Source of the DNA: Cocleimonas flava
GTDB taxonomy: Bacteria; Pseudomonadota; Gammaproteobacteria; Thiotrichales; Thiotrichaceae
Length of the DNA stretch: 64,000 nt
Reading direction: 5' to 3'
NCBI RefSeq assembly: GCF_004339015.1
Contig: NZ_SMFQ01000002.1
Coordinates: 559,351 to 623,350, forward strand
Shown one piece after another: positions 42,718 to 51,599 of this stretch. The notes under the pieces were generated by a model, which saw only the letters and a list, made by a program, of their open reading frames with translations, was not told where the DNA came from and did no database searches. The translations under genes and the position numbers were made by a program. Every line of letters starts with the position of its first letter. Positions within the stretch are counted from its first letter, which is position 1.

Positions 42718-43248
42718 ATGGAGAGTCTGGATGACTTCATCAACGCTAGCGTAGCTGCTGCACATTCTGCAAAACCACTAAAGGCGTTGACAGAATTACT
42801 GAAAAAGACAGTAAGTAAGCCAGATTGGTTTGCTGAGATTCTGCCAGTAACAGATGACGATGAAATACTGCTGCATGCGTCAAACGAGCTGACCATCTAT
42901 TCCATCAAACTAACACCTGGATTACAGTTTCCGCCCCACTCACATGAAATGCCGGTAGTCATTGGTTTTTACGAAGGTTGTGAAACGAATCTGATCTACA
43001 AGAAACAGTCAAATGGTGAATTGCTACAAACTGAGCGCATTGATTTTGAAGCACCGTGTGTTGGGCAACTGGATACAGACGTCATTCACTCGATTACCAA
43101 TTATGGGCAAGCGACTTCACGCGCGATTCACTATTATCTGGGGGATTTGATTAACCAACCCCGAAGCTTATGGAATCCTGAATCTAACGAAAGTATGCTG
43201 TTTGATAATTCAAAATATTTTGAATACGCGAAGCCTAATCTGGAATAA
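42718..43248 (+). CDS. Cupin-fold metalloenzyme-like protein (cysteine-dioxygenase-like, COG5553 type)
   Basis: 176 residues. Ribosome binding AAGGAG lies before the ATG. A helical N-terminus leads to the cupin motifs: FPPHSHEMPVVIGFYEGCETNLIY holds His-x-His and a Glu, and DVIHSITNYG the third His. Such small cupins bind Fe or another metal and are related to cysteine dioxygenase and similar thiol dioxygenases. The substrate is unknown. It ends 8 bases before the dnaE stop codon (convergent). Confidence 0.8.
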   Translation: MESLDDFINASVAAAHSAKPLKALTELLKKTVSKPDWFAEILPVTDDDEILLHASNELTIYSIKLTPGLQFPPHSHEMPVVIGFYEGCETNLIYKKQSNGELLQTERIDFEAPCVGQLDTDVIHSITNYGQATSRAIHYYLGDLINQPRSLWNPESNESMLFDNSKYFEYAKPNLE

Positions 43249-43256
43249 ATGCCTGA

Positions 43257-46200
43257 TTAGTAGACTAGATTCACCCGATCATCACCCAGGGCTTTTTTCA
43301 GTAACTTGATATCTTCGTCTGCCAATGGCGCGCTGACATCAGGCCCAAGGCGCAATTCTGCCTTTTCACTATCCGTTTCGTAGCTAATGAAAACAGGGCA
43401 CTGACCACCAGCTTCACCATCGTGCGTTTTCGTTGGCAACAACTCATCGAGCTTGTCCAGCAGTCCGTTGGCGGTCTGGCTTTTATCGACACTCAAGGTG
43501 AGTCGACGCAAAAAGCTATTTCTCGCACTCTGGATATCGTGCAAGGCCTCGATACGCAAACGTACTGCGCCAGTGGCATAATCGGAATTTAATGAGCCCT
43601 CGACAACCAGCACTTCTTCTTTTTTGATCAGATCTTCGTATTGCTCATAGACATTACTGAAGATAAAGATTTCGTAGTAGGAGGTTTTATCATCCAGAGT
43701 AACAAAGGCGCGCTTGCCTCTATCTGTAGTTTGAGTACGAATGGCAGAAACCAGACCAACCAGAGTGATTGGTTTTTTTGAATAACGGGTACGCCCGTCG
43801 TCTTCCGCCATTTGCTTTAGACTTCGCGAACGAAGCTGCTCAACTTCTTCTTGATACGCATTGATTGGATGACCCGTAATGTACAAACCAATCGCGTCTT
43901 TTTCGTAACGAAGTCGAATTTTCTCGTCCCACTCTTCCAGATGCGGCGTCACTTTTTCATCTTGCTCTACGGCTATCGAACCACCAAACAGATCGTTTTG
44001 ACCGACATCATCATCGCGATGTTGCTGACTGGCGATACGTACGATTTCTGGCAATCCTTCCATCAAACTGCGACGGTTAGTGCCTAATTTGTCAAACGCT
44101 CCCGCACGGATCAGAGTTTCTAAAATACGCTTTGAGATCTTTCTTGATTTAACACGCTGGCACATTTCAGCCATCGATTTGAATGGGCCATTTTTATCTC
44201 GCTCTTCGATGATCTCAGCGATAGCGCTTTCACCTGCGCCTTTGATAGCACCCAAGCCGAAAATCACATTGCCTTCATCTTCACTGATAAAACGATAATG
44301 CGAGCGATTAATATCCGGCGCCACAACATCCAAACCAAATTGCAGACAGTCATCGACGAAAGTCACGACCTTCTCGGTGTTATCCATATCTGCCGACAAT
44401 ACCGCTGCCATAAATGCCGCAGGATAATGCGCTTTAAGCCAAATTGTTTGATACGAAACCAGGGCGTATGCGGCCGAGTGAGATTTGTTGAAACCATACT
44501 CGGCGAATAATTCCATCAAGTCGAAAATTTCAGTCGCGTTCGCTGGTTCAACTTCGTTCTTACCCGAACCTTCCATGAAGATTTCGCGCTGTTTCGCCAT
44601 TTCTTCGGGCTTCTTTTTACCCATCGCACGACGCAGCATGTCGGCACCACCCAGCGAGTAACCAGCCAGTACCTGTGCAATCTGCATTACCTGCTCTTGA
44701 TATACGATTACACCGTAAGTAGGCTTTAGAATCGGCTCCAGATCAGGGTGTGGGTAAGTAACTTTTTGATCACCCTTTTTACGTGCAACGAAGTCATCTA
44801 CCATGCCCGATTGCAATGGACCCGGACGATACAACGCCACCAAAGCGATAATATCTTCAAAAACGTCTGGCTGAAGGCGCTTGATAAGCTCCTTCATTCC
44901 GTGTGATTCCAGCTGGAATACTGCGGTGGTTTTTGCCGCACGCAATAACTCAAATGAGGCGTGATCGTCGAGTGGAATATCTTCTATGCGAATCGGTGCT
45001 TCGCCTTTCTTTTCCTTGAGCGTATTAATACTCTTAACTGCCCAGTCGATGATTGTCAGGTTTCTTAAGCCGAGGAAATCGAACTTAACCAGACCCACCG
45101 CTTCAACATCATCTTTATCGAATTGCGAAACAATGCTTCCGCCTTCTTCACAATACAGCGGAGTAAAGTCTACAAGACTGCTAGGCGAGATCAAAACACC
45201 ACCCGCATGTTTACCCGCGTTTCGGGTTAAACCTTCGAGCTTTAATGCCAGATCCATCAGGGCTTTTACTTCTTCATCCTGTTCGTACAGATCTTTTAAA
45301 TCTGGCTCTTGATCCATCGCTTTGGTAAGCGTCATCTTCATTTCGAATGGAATCAATTTGGCGATACGATCGACAAAACCATAAGGGTGATTCAGGATTC
45401 GACCACAATCACGCACCACCGCTTTTGCTGCCATCGAACCATAGGTGATGATTTGCGATACTTTTTCGCGACCGTATTTTTCGGCCACATATTCAATCGT
45501 CTTTTCACGTTTATCCATGCAGAAGTCGATATCGAAATCGGGCATCGAAACACGCTCAGGATTCAAGAAACGTTCGAACAGTAAATCATATAAAAGTGGA
45601 TCAATATCTGTAATTTTTAATGCATAAGCGACAAGTGAACCCGCACCAGAACCACGACCAGGTCCGACAGGAATATCATTGTCTTTAGACCATTGAATAA
45701 AGTCGGCAACGATTAAGAAATAACCGGGGAACCCCATACCATTGATAACGTCTAGCTCAACCTGCAGACGCTCATCATAAGGTTTACGTTTTTCGGCAAA
45801 CTCTTCGGGGTTATTTAGCACGCTTTCATCAAAGATATGTGGCCAGCGTTCTTCCAGGCCTTTTACTGATTCTTGTGCAAAGAATTCGCCTTCTGTCATT
45901 CCCTCAGGAATCGGGAATTCTGGTAAATAGTTTTTACCCAGAGTCAGCTCAACATTACAGCGCTTAGCGATTTCAATGGTGTTTTCCAGCGCTTCGGGAA
46001 TATCCGAAAACAACTCTTCCATTTCCGCCGCACTACGCAGGTATTGCTGATCGCTATAATGTTTCGGACGCGTCTTGTCGTCCAAGGTATAACCGCTGTT
46101 GATACACACACGTGCTTCGTGTGCTTCGAAATCATCCTGAGTCAGAAAACGCGCATCATTGGTCGCGACCACAGGTAGTTCGTTTTCAGCAGCAAGCGCT

Positions 46201-46748
46201 ACGGCAGCATGCAAATACTCATTTTCACCCGCTCTGCCAGTGCGCTGTAATTCCACATAATAGCGATCGGGGAAAACACTTTTCCAATCATTGATAAGCT
46301 TCTGCGCCAGCTCTTTATTACCCGCTAGTAGTGCATGCCCCACATCGCCCTGACGACCGCCTGAAAGCATAATAACGCCGTCGCTGGTTTCTTTAATCCA
46401 GTCGCGTTGTACACGTGGCACGCCGAGTTTTTGGCCTTCCATATAGGCACGGGAAATCAGCTTCGTAACATTTTTGTAACCCGCATCGTTCTGGCACAGC
46501 AGGATCATGTGATAAGTCAAAGTATCGTCTTCTTCATCGACAAGCATCACATCCACGCCGAAGATTGGCTTAATACCAGCCCCACGTGCTGCGCGGTAAA
46601 ACTTAACCATACCGAACAAGTTATTCTGATCCGTCATCGCCACCGCAGGCATACCGCCCTCTTCCACGACGGGCATCAACTGTTTGATGCGAATGGTACT
46701 ATCGACTAGTGAATATTCGGTGTGTAAACGAAGATGGACAAAGGACAT
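43257..46748 (-). CDS. dnaE: DNA polymerase III alpha subunit
   Basis: 1163 residues, matching E. coli DnaE (1160). The PHP domain opens with FVHLRLHTEYSLVDS. The polymerase active-site aspartates are in GPGRGSGAGSLVAYALKITDIDPL...MPDFDIDFCM, and FDFLGLRNLTIID and AEYGFNKSHSAAYALVSYQT follow. Helix-hairpin-helix, OB-fold and C-terminal tau-binding domains complete it. It is the replicative polymerase. In many gammaproteobacteria dnaE follows rnhB directly; here rnhB (51012-51599) is separated by mtfA, a SulP transporter and a GST. Confidence 0.98.
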   Translation of the reverse strand: MSFVHLRLHTEYSLVDSTIRIKQLMPVVEEGGMPAVAMTDQNNLFGMVKFYRAARGAGIKPIFGVDVMLVDEEDDTLTYHMILLCQNDAGYKNVTKLISRAYMEGQKLGVPRVQRDWIKETSDGVIMLSGGRQGDVGHALLAGNKELAQKLINDWKSVFPDRYYVELQRTGRAGENEYLHAAVALAAENELPVVATNDARFLTQDDFEAHEARVCINSGYTLDDKTRPKHYSDQQYLRSAAEMEELFSDIPEALENTIEIAKRCNVELTLGKNYLPEFPIPEGMTEGEFFAQESVKGLEERWPHIFDESVLNNPEEFAEKRKPYDERLQVELDVINGMGFPGYFLIVADFIQWSKDNDIPVGPGRGSGAGSLVAYALKITDIDPLLYDLLFERFLNPERVSMPDFDIDFCMDKREKTIEYVAEKYGREKVSQIITYGSMAAKAVVRDCGRILNHPYGFVDRIAKLIPFEMKMTLTKAMDQEPDLKDLYEQDEEVKALMDLALKLEGLTRNAGKHAGGVLISPSSLVDFTPLYCEEGGSIVSQFDKDDVEAVGLVKFDFLGLRNLTIIDWAVKSINTLKEKKGEAPIRIEDIPLDDHASFELLRAAKTTAVFQLESHGMKELIKRLQPDVFEDIIALVALYRPGPLQSGMVDDFVARKKGDQKVTYPHPDLEPILKPTYGVIVYQEQVMQIAQVLAGYSLGGADMLRRAMGKKKPEEMAKQREIFMEGSGKNEVEPANATEIFDLMELFAEYGFNKSHSAAYALVSYQTIWLKAHYPAAFMAAVLSADMDNTEKVVTFVDDCLQFGLDVVAPDINRSHYRFISEDEGNVIFGLGAIKGAGESAIAEIIEERDKNGPFKSMAEMCQRVKSRKISKRILETLIRAGAFDKLGTNRRSLMEGLPEIVRIASQQHRDDDVGQNDLFGGSIAVEQDEKVTPHLEEWDEKIRLRYEKDAIGLYITGHPINAYQEEVEQLRSRSLKQMAEDDGRTRYSKKPITLVGLVSAIRTQTTDRGKRAFVTLDDKTSYYEIFIFSNVYEQYEDLIKKEEVLVVEGSLNSDYATGAVRLRIEALHDIQSARNSFLRRLTLSVDKSQTANGLLDKLDELLPTKTHDGEAGGQCPVFISYETDSEKAELRLGPDVSAPLADEDIKLLKKALGDDRVNLVY

Positions 46749-46765
46749 TAAATAACTATACCAGC

Positions 46766-46872
46766 AAAAAAAGGGCTATAAGTAGGGGGGTGTGTTTAGG
46801 GAGATAGTATATCTAATTTTAAGTAATTTTAGGATATTAAAAATGATACCCCCCTACTTTTAGGCAGTTTTT
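46766..46872. repeat. Inverted pair of the dispersed repeat with internal spacer (107 bp)
   Basis: A plus copy (46766-46797: A-run, GGGCTATAAGTAGGGGGGTG) and a minus copy (46847-46872: ACCCCCCTACTTTTAGGCAG, T-run) enclose about 50 bases of AT-rich sequence. The layout, terminal inverted repeats around a short core, is like a miniature element. It lies in the divergent dnaE-mtfA promoter region, 18 bases before the dnaE start codon, so it may affect their transcription. Confidence 0.9.
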
Positions 46873-46912
46873 ATTCGAAAAAAACTGAAACAATCAGGGC
46901 TTATATGCTTGA

Positions 46913-46931
46913 TAATAATAACAATCATTAG
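46913..46931. promoter_or_regulatory. Weak Fur-like site before mtfA
   Basis: AATAATAACAATCATTAGA matches the Fur consensus at about 14 of 19 positions, in particular the right half (CAATCATTA). It lies 15 bases before the mtfA start codon. The match is well below the two iron-gene sites. Confidence 0.3.
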
Positions 46932-46945
46932 ATCAGGTAAGCGCT

Positions 46946-47812
46946 ATGTCCTTGTTGGAAACTGTTAAACAATTTTTTACCCGATTATTTGGCTTAAACG
47001 ACATCGCGGTTGACTTAAAACCTCTGAGTAATGAGCTGCGAACCTTCCTCTCCCAAAATGTTTCTTTTTACGCTGCCTTGAATGAGACAGAAAAAAGCGT
47101 ATTTGAACAACGAGCCGGGATGTTTTTACAAACCACTCAAATTATAGGTCACGATGTTGAGGTAACTGAGCAAGATAAGTTACTGGTTGCATCTGCCGCT
47201 ATCATGCTCGTTTGGCGTTTTCCTGATTGGTATTACGTGAACTTACACACGGTGTCTTTGGTGTCTGGTTCATTTAATGAGCATTCACAATTCGGTCAAC
47301 CAGATTCGGGTATTCAAGGCATGGTCGGAACTGGTGCAATGAGAGGGCAGATGATTTTAAGCAAGCCCGCTTTGCATTATGGTTTTTCCAACGATCGGGA
47401 TAAAAAGAATGTGGCGCTGCATGAATTTTCGCATTTACTGGATACTGTCGATGGTGGTCTAGATGGCTTTCCTGAACGCTTATCGGACAATGTGTACTCT
47501 GTACCCTGGTTAGATTTAGTTAGAAAAGAAATCGACAAAATTCATCGCAAGCAAAGCAATATCAGAGACTACGGCGGGACAAACCCAATGGAGTTTTTTG
47601 CGGTTGCTACAGAATACTTTTTTGAAAGACCCAGTATGTTATGTCGCAAGCACCCTGAGGTTTACGAGACTTTGAAATCTTTCTATCGTCAGGATGTTGC
47701 GCCATTGCAAAACAGATTAAACCCAGAAAAAAAGCGCCTTGCCCATGTGGCAGTGGCAAACGCTATAAGCGATGTTGTTACGTTAGCAGTCATTCCTAGT
47801 TTGATTGTGTAA
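46946..47812 (+). CDS. mtfA: Zinc-dependent peptidase MtfA
   Basis: 288 residues. The zinc motif is ALHEFSHLLD (HExxH) with downstream Glu ligand in NPMEFFAVATEYFFERP. VLVWRFPDWYYVNLHTVSLVSGSF and the GMVGTGAMRGQMILSKPAL region match the MtfA/YeeI family. In E. coli MtfA binds the Mlc repressor and has aminopeptidase-like activity, linking to glucose PTS control. Whether Mlc exists here is not shown. It lies between dnaE and the SulP gene. Confidence 0.93.
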   Translation: MSLLETVKQFFTRLFGLNDIAVDLKPLSNELRTFLSQNVSFYAALNETEKSVFEQRAGMFLQTTQIIGHDVEVTEQDKLLVASAAIMLVWRFPDWYYVNLHTVSLVSGSFNEHSQFGQPDSGIQGMVGTGAMRGQMILSKPALHYGFSNDRDKKNVALHEFSHLLDTVDGGLDGFPERLSDNVYSVPWLDLVRKEIDKIHRKQSNIRDYGGTNPMEFFAVATEYFFERPSMLCRKHPEVYETLKSFYRQDVAPLQNRLNPEKKRLAHVAVANAISDVVTLAVIPSLIV

Positions 47813-47869
47813 GAGCACGGATATCAAAGCGCAAGATTATCTAAATCGATGAGATAACGGAGAGGAGAT

Positions 47870-47902
47870 AAAAAAGTGCCCCAAAGGTGGGGGGTGCCTT
47901 TT
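47870..47902 (+). repeat. Dispersed G-rich repeat
   Basis: A-run, GTGCCCCAAAGGTGGGGGGT, GCCTTTT. It is almost identical to the copy at 31919-31952, 16 kb away. It lies 58 bases behind the mtfA stop codon. Confidence 0.92.
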
Positions 47903-48093
47903 GAACGTTAATGACTGTTAATTTTCCATGACTTGCCTGAGATAGGCATTTATTGGCGGTTAACTTAATTTTTATTTAACCATACAGTAAATAAAATCAA
48001 CCAAAACATATTGCAAATCTGTTAAAATATAAAGTCTAAACAAGCATTGTCATGCTTGCTGATACATCGTTTTAAATACTTTTTGAGGATTTT

Positions 48094-48186
48094 ATGGCGA
48101 TAAAGCCATTAATTTTTAAGTCCCATAACATTGTTCTCTCTATAGACAAAGTTACGCATTTTAACGCCCACATTCTATCGGGTTAG
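48094..48186 (+). CDS. Possible small ORF (30 codons) in the SulP leader
   Basis: ATG at 48094 is preceded by GAGGA at a spacing of 4-5 bases and opens a 30-residue frame (MAIKPLIFKSHNIVLSIDKV...) ended by TAG. It contains no Cys, Trp or codon run that would mark a classic attenuator peptide. It may be a leader peptide or chance. The main support is the ribosome binding site and a hairpin just upstream. Confidence 0.3.
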   Translation: MAIKPLIFKSHNIVLSIDKVTHFNAHILSG

Positions 48187-48329
48187 AAATAGATTCATGA
48201 ATCACAATCGAATCAGCGAGCTTTAAGTACTATTTGAGTACTACCCTAAACGGTTAACATCTTTGAAGAAATTCAATGACTGCTCGCATTTTTACAAAAC
48301 GAGTATCAAATCTTTGAAGGTAAACTCCA

Positions 48330-50048
48330 TTGTTTTCAGCATTAAGAAAGTCTCTATCTAGCAAGCCCACTTATTCCGATTTTCAATCAAATATACTTGC
48401 CGGCTTAACGGTTGGTGTTATTGCGCTGCCGCTTTCTATGGCACTTGCCATAGCCAGTGGTGTACCGCCGCAACATGGTTTGTACACGGCGATTGTTGCC
48501 GGTATTGTGATCGCCATTAGTGGTGGCTCTAAGGTTAATATATCTGGTCCTACTGCGGCATTTGTCGTTGTGTTACTTCCTATTGTTCATCAATTTGGTA
48601 TTGGCGGATTGCTGGTGAGTGGTTTTATGGCGGGTATTATTTTGATACTCATGGGTGTCGGCAAGCTGGGGAAACTGATTGAAATAGTCCCTTATCCCGT
48701 TGTCATAGGCTTCACCGCAGGCATTGGTGTCGTAATTGCCACTTTCCAGATCAAAGATTTTTTAGGGCTCGATATAGAAGCGCTGGATGGCGATTATCTG
48801 GAAAAGCTTTCTCTCATCATACATGCCTTGCCGAGTGTTGACTGGCAGGAACTATTGATCGGTGGGCTCACTATTACCACCTTATTGTTGTGGCCGCGCT
48901 TGCATTCAAAAATTCCGGGGCACTTGGTAGCGTTACTATTAGGGTCTGTGGTTGCTTGGTTACTCAGTCAAATGAGTCAGGATTTTTCAGTAGCGACGAT
49001 CGGCAGTCGATTTCATTATGATACCAATGGCGTGACTGGCAATGGTATCCCTCCCTTTCTGCCTGCCTTTGACTGGCCCTGGAACTTGGCCGGAGCAGAT
49101 GGCAAACCAATTGGCATTAGTTTTGAACTGGTTAAGCTACTGCTACCTTCGGCAATCACTATTGCGATTTTAGGGGCGCTTGAATCACTGCTATGCGCCG
49201 TTGTGGCGGATGGCATGTCGGGCAAAAAACATAACCCGAATGATGAATTGATTGGTCAGGGTATTGGTAATTTAATTGCACCTTTATTTGGCGGAATTCC
49301 TGCCACGGCAGCGATTGCACGTACCACCGCCAATATAAAAGCAGGCGGCACATTGCCCTTATCTTCGGTTGTGCATGGCTTGTTTATTTTAGCTTCGATA
49401 CTAGCGCTTACACCCTTGCTTGCTTATATCCCAATGGCTTCGATGGCGGCATTATTATTAGTGGTTGCTTGGAACATGAGTGAAGCGAAGCACTTTATTA
49501 GAACCATAAAAATCGGCCCTAGAGATGATGTTATCGTGCTGTTGTTATGCTTTATTCTGACCGTGCTGTTTGATATGACGATAGCCGTTGCGGTCGGCAT
49601 GGGTTTGGCGGCGATGTTATTTATTCGCAGAAGTATTAGCCTGACCAACACTACCCGAGTTGAGAAAAACCATGAAGCGTTTAGAGAACATGGCGAGCTA
49701 CCAGATAATATTTCAGCCTATGATATTAACGGCCCATTGTTTTTTGGCTCGGCGCAAAAAGCGCTACAGGTTATTTCACAGGTAACGCCGGATGTACGCG
49801 TAATTATTCTCGACATGTCCAAAGTCAACTTGCTTGATATGAGCGCCATTATTGCCATGGAATCTATCAAAGACAGTCTTGAGAAGCAGAAAATAGGTTT
49901 GGTCATTAATAACTTACAACCGAGAATGATTCTGAAACTACGACGTGCTGGCATCCGATATAAGCCTGGGAGAATTCAATTCTCGAGGACGTTAACGGAT
50001 GGCGTTTCAATCGCTAAGCAAATGCTTGAGAGCACTGAAGCACACTAA
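48330..50048 (+). CDS. SulP/SLC26-family anion transporter with STAS domain
   Basis: 572 residues from a TTG at 48330, with GAAGG upstream. The membrane domain (14 helices) has NILAGLTVGVIALPLSMALAIASGVPPQHGLYTAIVAGIVIAISGGSKVNISGPTAAFVV, GFTAGIGVVIATFQIKD and FGGIPATAAIARTTANIKAGG. The C-terminal STAS domain is at about 450-565 (VIILDMSKVNLLDMSAIIAMESI). Members move sulfate, bicarbonate or dicarboxylates. Without a carbonic anhydrase or sulfur neighbour I cannot pick the anion. It is 282 bases into the leader described separately. Confidence 0.92.
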   Translation: MFSALRKSLSSKPTYSDFQSNILAGLTVGVIALPLSMALAIASGVPPQHGLYTAIVAGIVIAISGGSKVNISGPTAAFVVVLLPIVHQFGIGGLLVSGFMAGIILILMGVGKLGKLIEIVPYPVVIGFTAGIGVVIATFQIKDFLGLDIEALDGDYLEKLSLIIHALPSVDWQELLIGGLTITTLLLWPRLHSKIPGHLVALLLGSVVAWLLSQMSQDFSVATIGSRFHYDTNGVTGNGIPPFLPAFDWPWNLAGADGKPIGISFELVKLLLPSAITIAILGALESLLCAVVADGMSGKKHNPNDELIGQGIGNLIAPLFGGIPATAAIARTTANIKAGGTLPLSSVVHGLFILASILALTPLLAYIPMASMAALLLVVAWNMSEAKHFIRTIKIGPRDDVIVLLLCFILTVLFDMTIAVAVGMGLAAMLFIRRSISLTNTTRVEKNHEAFREHGELPDNISAYDINGPLFFGSAQKALQVISQVTPDVRVIILDMSKVNLLDMSAIIAMESIKDSLEKQKIGLVINNLQPRMILKLRRAGIRYKPGRIQFSRTLTDGVSIAKQMLESTEAH

Positions 50049-50152
50049 CGATCAAAAAGTGCTGATAACGATAAAACCGATGTTTATCGAGACAAAAGTA
50101 TAGTTATTTAATGCAGCCCCTAAGGGAAGGCATATCCGCATAAATATCATTC

Positions 50153-50247
50153 ATAAGTAGAGGGGTGTCTTTTTTACTTCCAGTAACAGTGTTAACTGTA
50201 GTTTGGTGTATTTAAATGTCACCCCCCTACTTTGGGGCATTTATTTT
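50153..50247. repeat. Inverted pair of the dispersed repeat with internal spacer
   Basis: A plus half-copy (50153-50175: ATAAGTAGAGGGGTGTC and T-run; its A-run is degenerate) and a full minus copy (50219-50247: CACCCCCCTACTTTGGGGCA, T-rich end) flank about 43 bases. It lies between the convergent SulP and GST genes. Confidence 0.88.
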
Positions 50248-50287
50248 AGGGCATTATTTCTGGGAGATTTATTTATGCCCTTTTTCA

Positions 50288-50941
50288 TTAGTCTTGCGTT
50301 AAATAGCTTTCGTTAGCAACCATTCTTTTCTTCAACAGTTCCTCAAAACCATCGACAATTGAATCCTTAACGCTTTGTCTTTCACGCACTAAGGCTGACC
50401 ACTGTTGCAATACAGGAAAGTCTTTTAGAACATCGACTTGAAAATGCGTTTTGAAAAATTCAGCGCGGATGAAGAAAGGAGCAGAAGCAATATCAACCAA
50501 TGAAAACGCTTCGCCGTTAAACCAAGGCTCTGCCTGTTTGGCTTTTTGAAACCCTTCTAAATTTTTAATCATTTCTGCAATGACTTTATCCGCATCTTCT
50601 TTGGTTTTTGCCATCAATAATTGAAATGTGCCAGAGTAAAGCCCCGAGCTGTATTCTATCCAGGCACGGTTCTTTGCTTTTGTTAATGGGTCCGCAGGGT
50701 GAAGCGATGGTGGGTAAACTTCATCAAGGTATTCACTGATGACTGCCGATTCGAATAAAACCTCATCACCAACTTGTAATACAGGCACTTTACCCGTTGG
50801 AGAAATTTCTAAAAACCACTCTGGTGGATTATAAACATCAATAAATTCGATATCGTATTCAACGCCTTTTTCCTGCATTAAAATGACACTACGTTGCACA
50901 AATGGACATACGTTAAAACTAATAAGACGTGGCTTTGACAT
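50288..50941 (-). CDS. Glutathione S-transferase family protein
   Basis: 217 residues. The N-terminal thioredoxin-like domain has LISFNVCPFVQRSVILMQEKGVEYD (omega-type Cys catalytic position) and the glutathione-binding SPTGKVPVLQVGDEVLFESAVISEYLDE. The C-terminal helical domain follows (SLVDIASAPFFIRAEF). It resembles omega/SspA-like GSTs that reduce glutathionyl mixed disulfides; the substrate is unknown. It lies between SulP and rnhB, 70 bases behind the rnhB stop codon. Confidence 0.9.
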   Translation of the reverse strand: MSKPRLISFNVCPFVQRSVILMQEKGVEYDIEFIDVYNPPEWFLEISPTGKVPVLQVGDEVLFESAVISEYLDEVYPPSLHPADPLTKAKNRAWIEYSSGLYSGTFQLLMAKTKEDADKVIAEMIKNLEGFQKAKQAEPWFNGEAFSLVDIASAPFFIRAEFFKTHFQVDVLKDFPVLQQWSALVRERQSVKDSIVDGFEELLKKRMVANESYLTQD

Positions 50942-51011
50942 AAGTGTGTACCTGTATTTTTAGGTTAAGTATTGATAAGTTAGGAATAATCTGCCGATTA
51001 TTTTTTCATTG

Positions 51012-51599
51012 TTAGTTCTGCTGAACCCTGCATTCCAAAGCCTCTTTAACTGGCTTAAAACTTTTGCGGTGTTCGCTTAAAGCGCCATACTTGATCAACG
51101 CTTCTCTATGTTGTTTTGTAGGATAACCTTTATGACGAGCAAATCCGTATTCTGGATGCAGAAGATCAAGCTCTGTCATTTCTTTATCACGGGCTACTTT
51201 CGCAATAATCGAAGCCGCACTGATAGAGGCAACTTTAGAATCACCTTTGATAATGGTCTCCATCGAGATATCCATATCAATGCCTTTATTGCCATCGATT
51301 TTGACGTGGTCAGGCAGAATAGATAGCCCCTCAACAGCGCGTTTCATCGCCAGTAAACTTGCCTGAAGGATATTAATATCATCTATTTCGTCGACTTCTG
51401 CTCTGCCTAAAGACCAGCAAAGTGCTTTTTCTCTGATTTCTATATTCAGTTCGTTACGCTTTTTCTCGCTAAGCTTTTTCGAATCGGCGAGGCCTTCTAT
51501 ATGCTTTTTCGGGTCAAGAATAACCGCTGCCGCAACTACTGCTCCGGCTAGAGGACCGCGACCTACTTCATCAACACCTGCTACGAACCTTATACTCAA
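51012..51599 (-). CDS. rnhB: Ribonuclease HII
   Basis: 195 residues. The catalytic Asp-Glu pair is in [19 protein letters not shown]; further acidic residues are in KIDGNKGI and the [17 protein letters not shown] motif. It removes RNA from RNA/DNA hybrids and misincorporated ribonucleotides. It is coupled to lpxB by 4 bases (51596-51599), as in many gammaproteobacteria. Confidence 0.96.
   Translation of the reverse strand: MSIRFVAGVDEVGRGPLAGAVVAAAVILDPKKHIEGLADSKKLSEKKRNELNIEIREKALCWSLGRAEVDEIDDINILQASLLAMKRAVEGLSILPDHVKIDGNKGIDMDISMETIIKGDSKVASISAASIIAKVARDKEMTELDLLHPEYGFARHKGYPTKQHREALIKYGALSEHRKSFKPVKEALECRVQQN

Larger units (their letters stand above)
47813..48329. other. 517-base region before the SulP gene
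   Basis: It contains a dispersed repeat (47870-47902), a perfect 7-bp hairpin CAAGCAT-TGTC-ATGCTTG (48041-48058) and a possible 30-codon ORF (48094-48186). The long leader before a transporter could hold regulatory RNA, but I cannot assign a riboswitch class. Confidence 0.5.
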
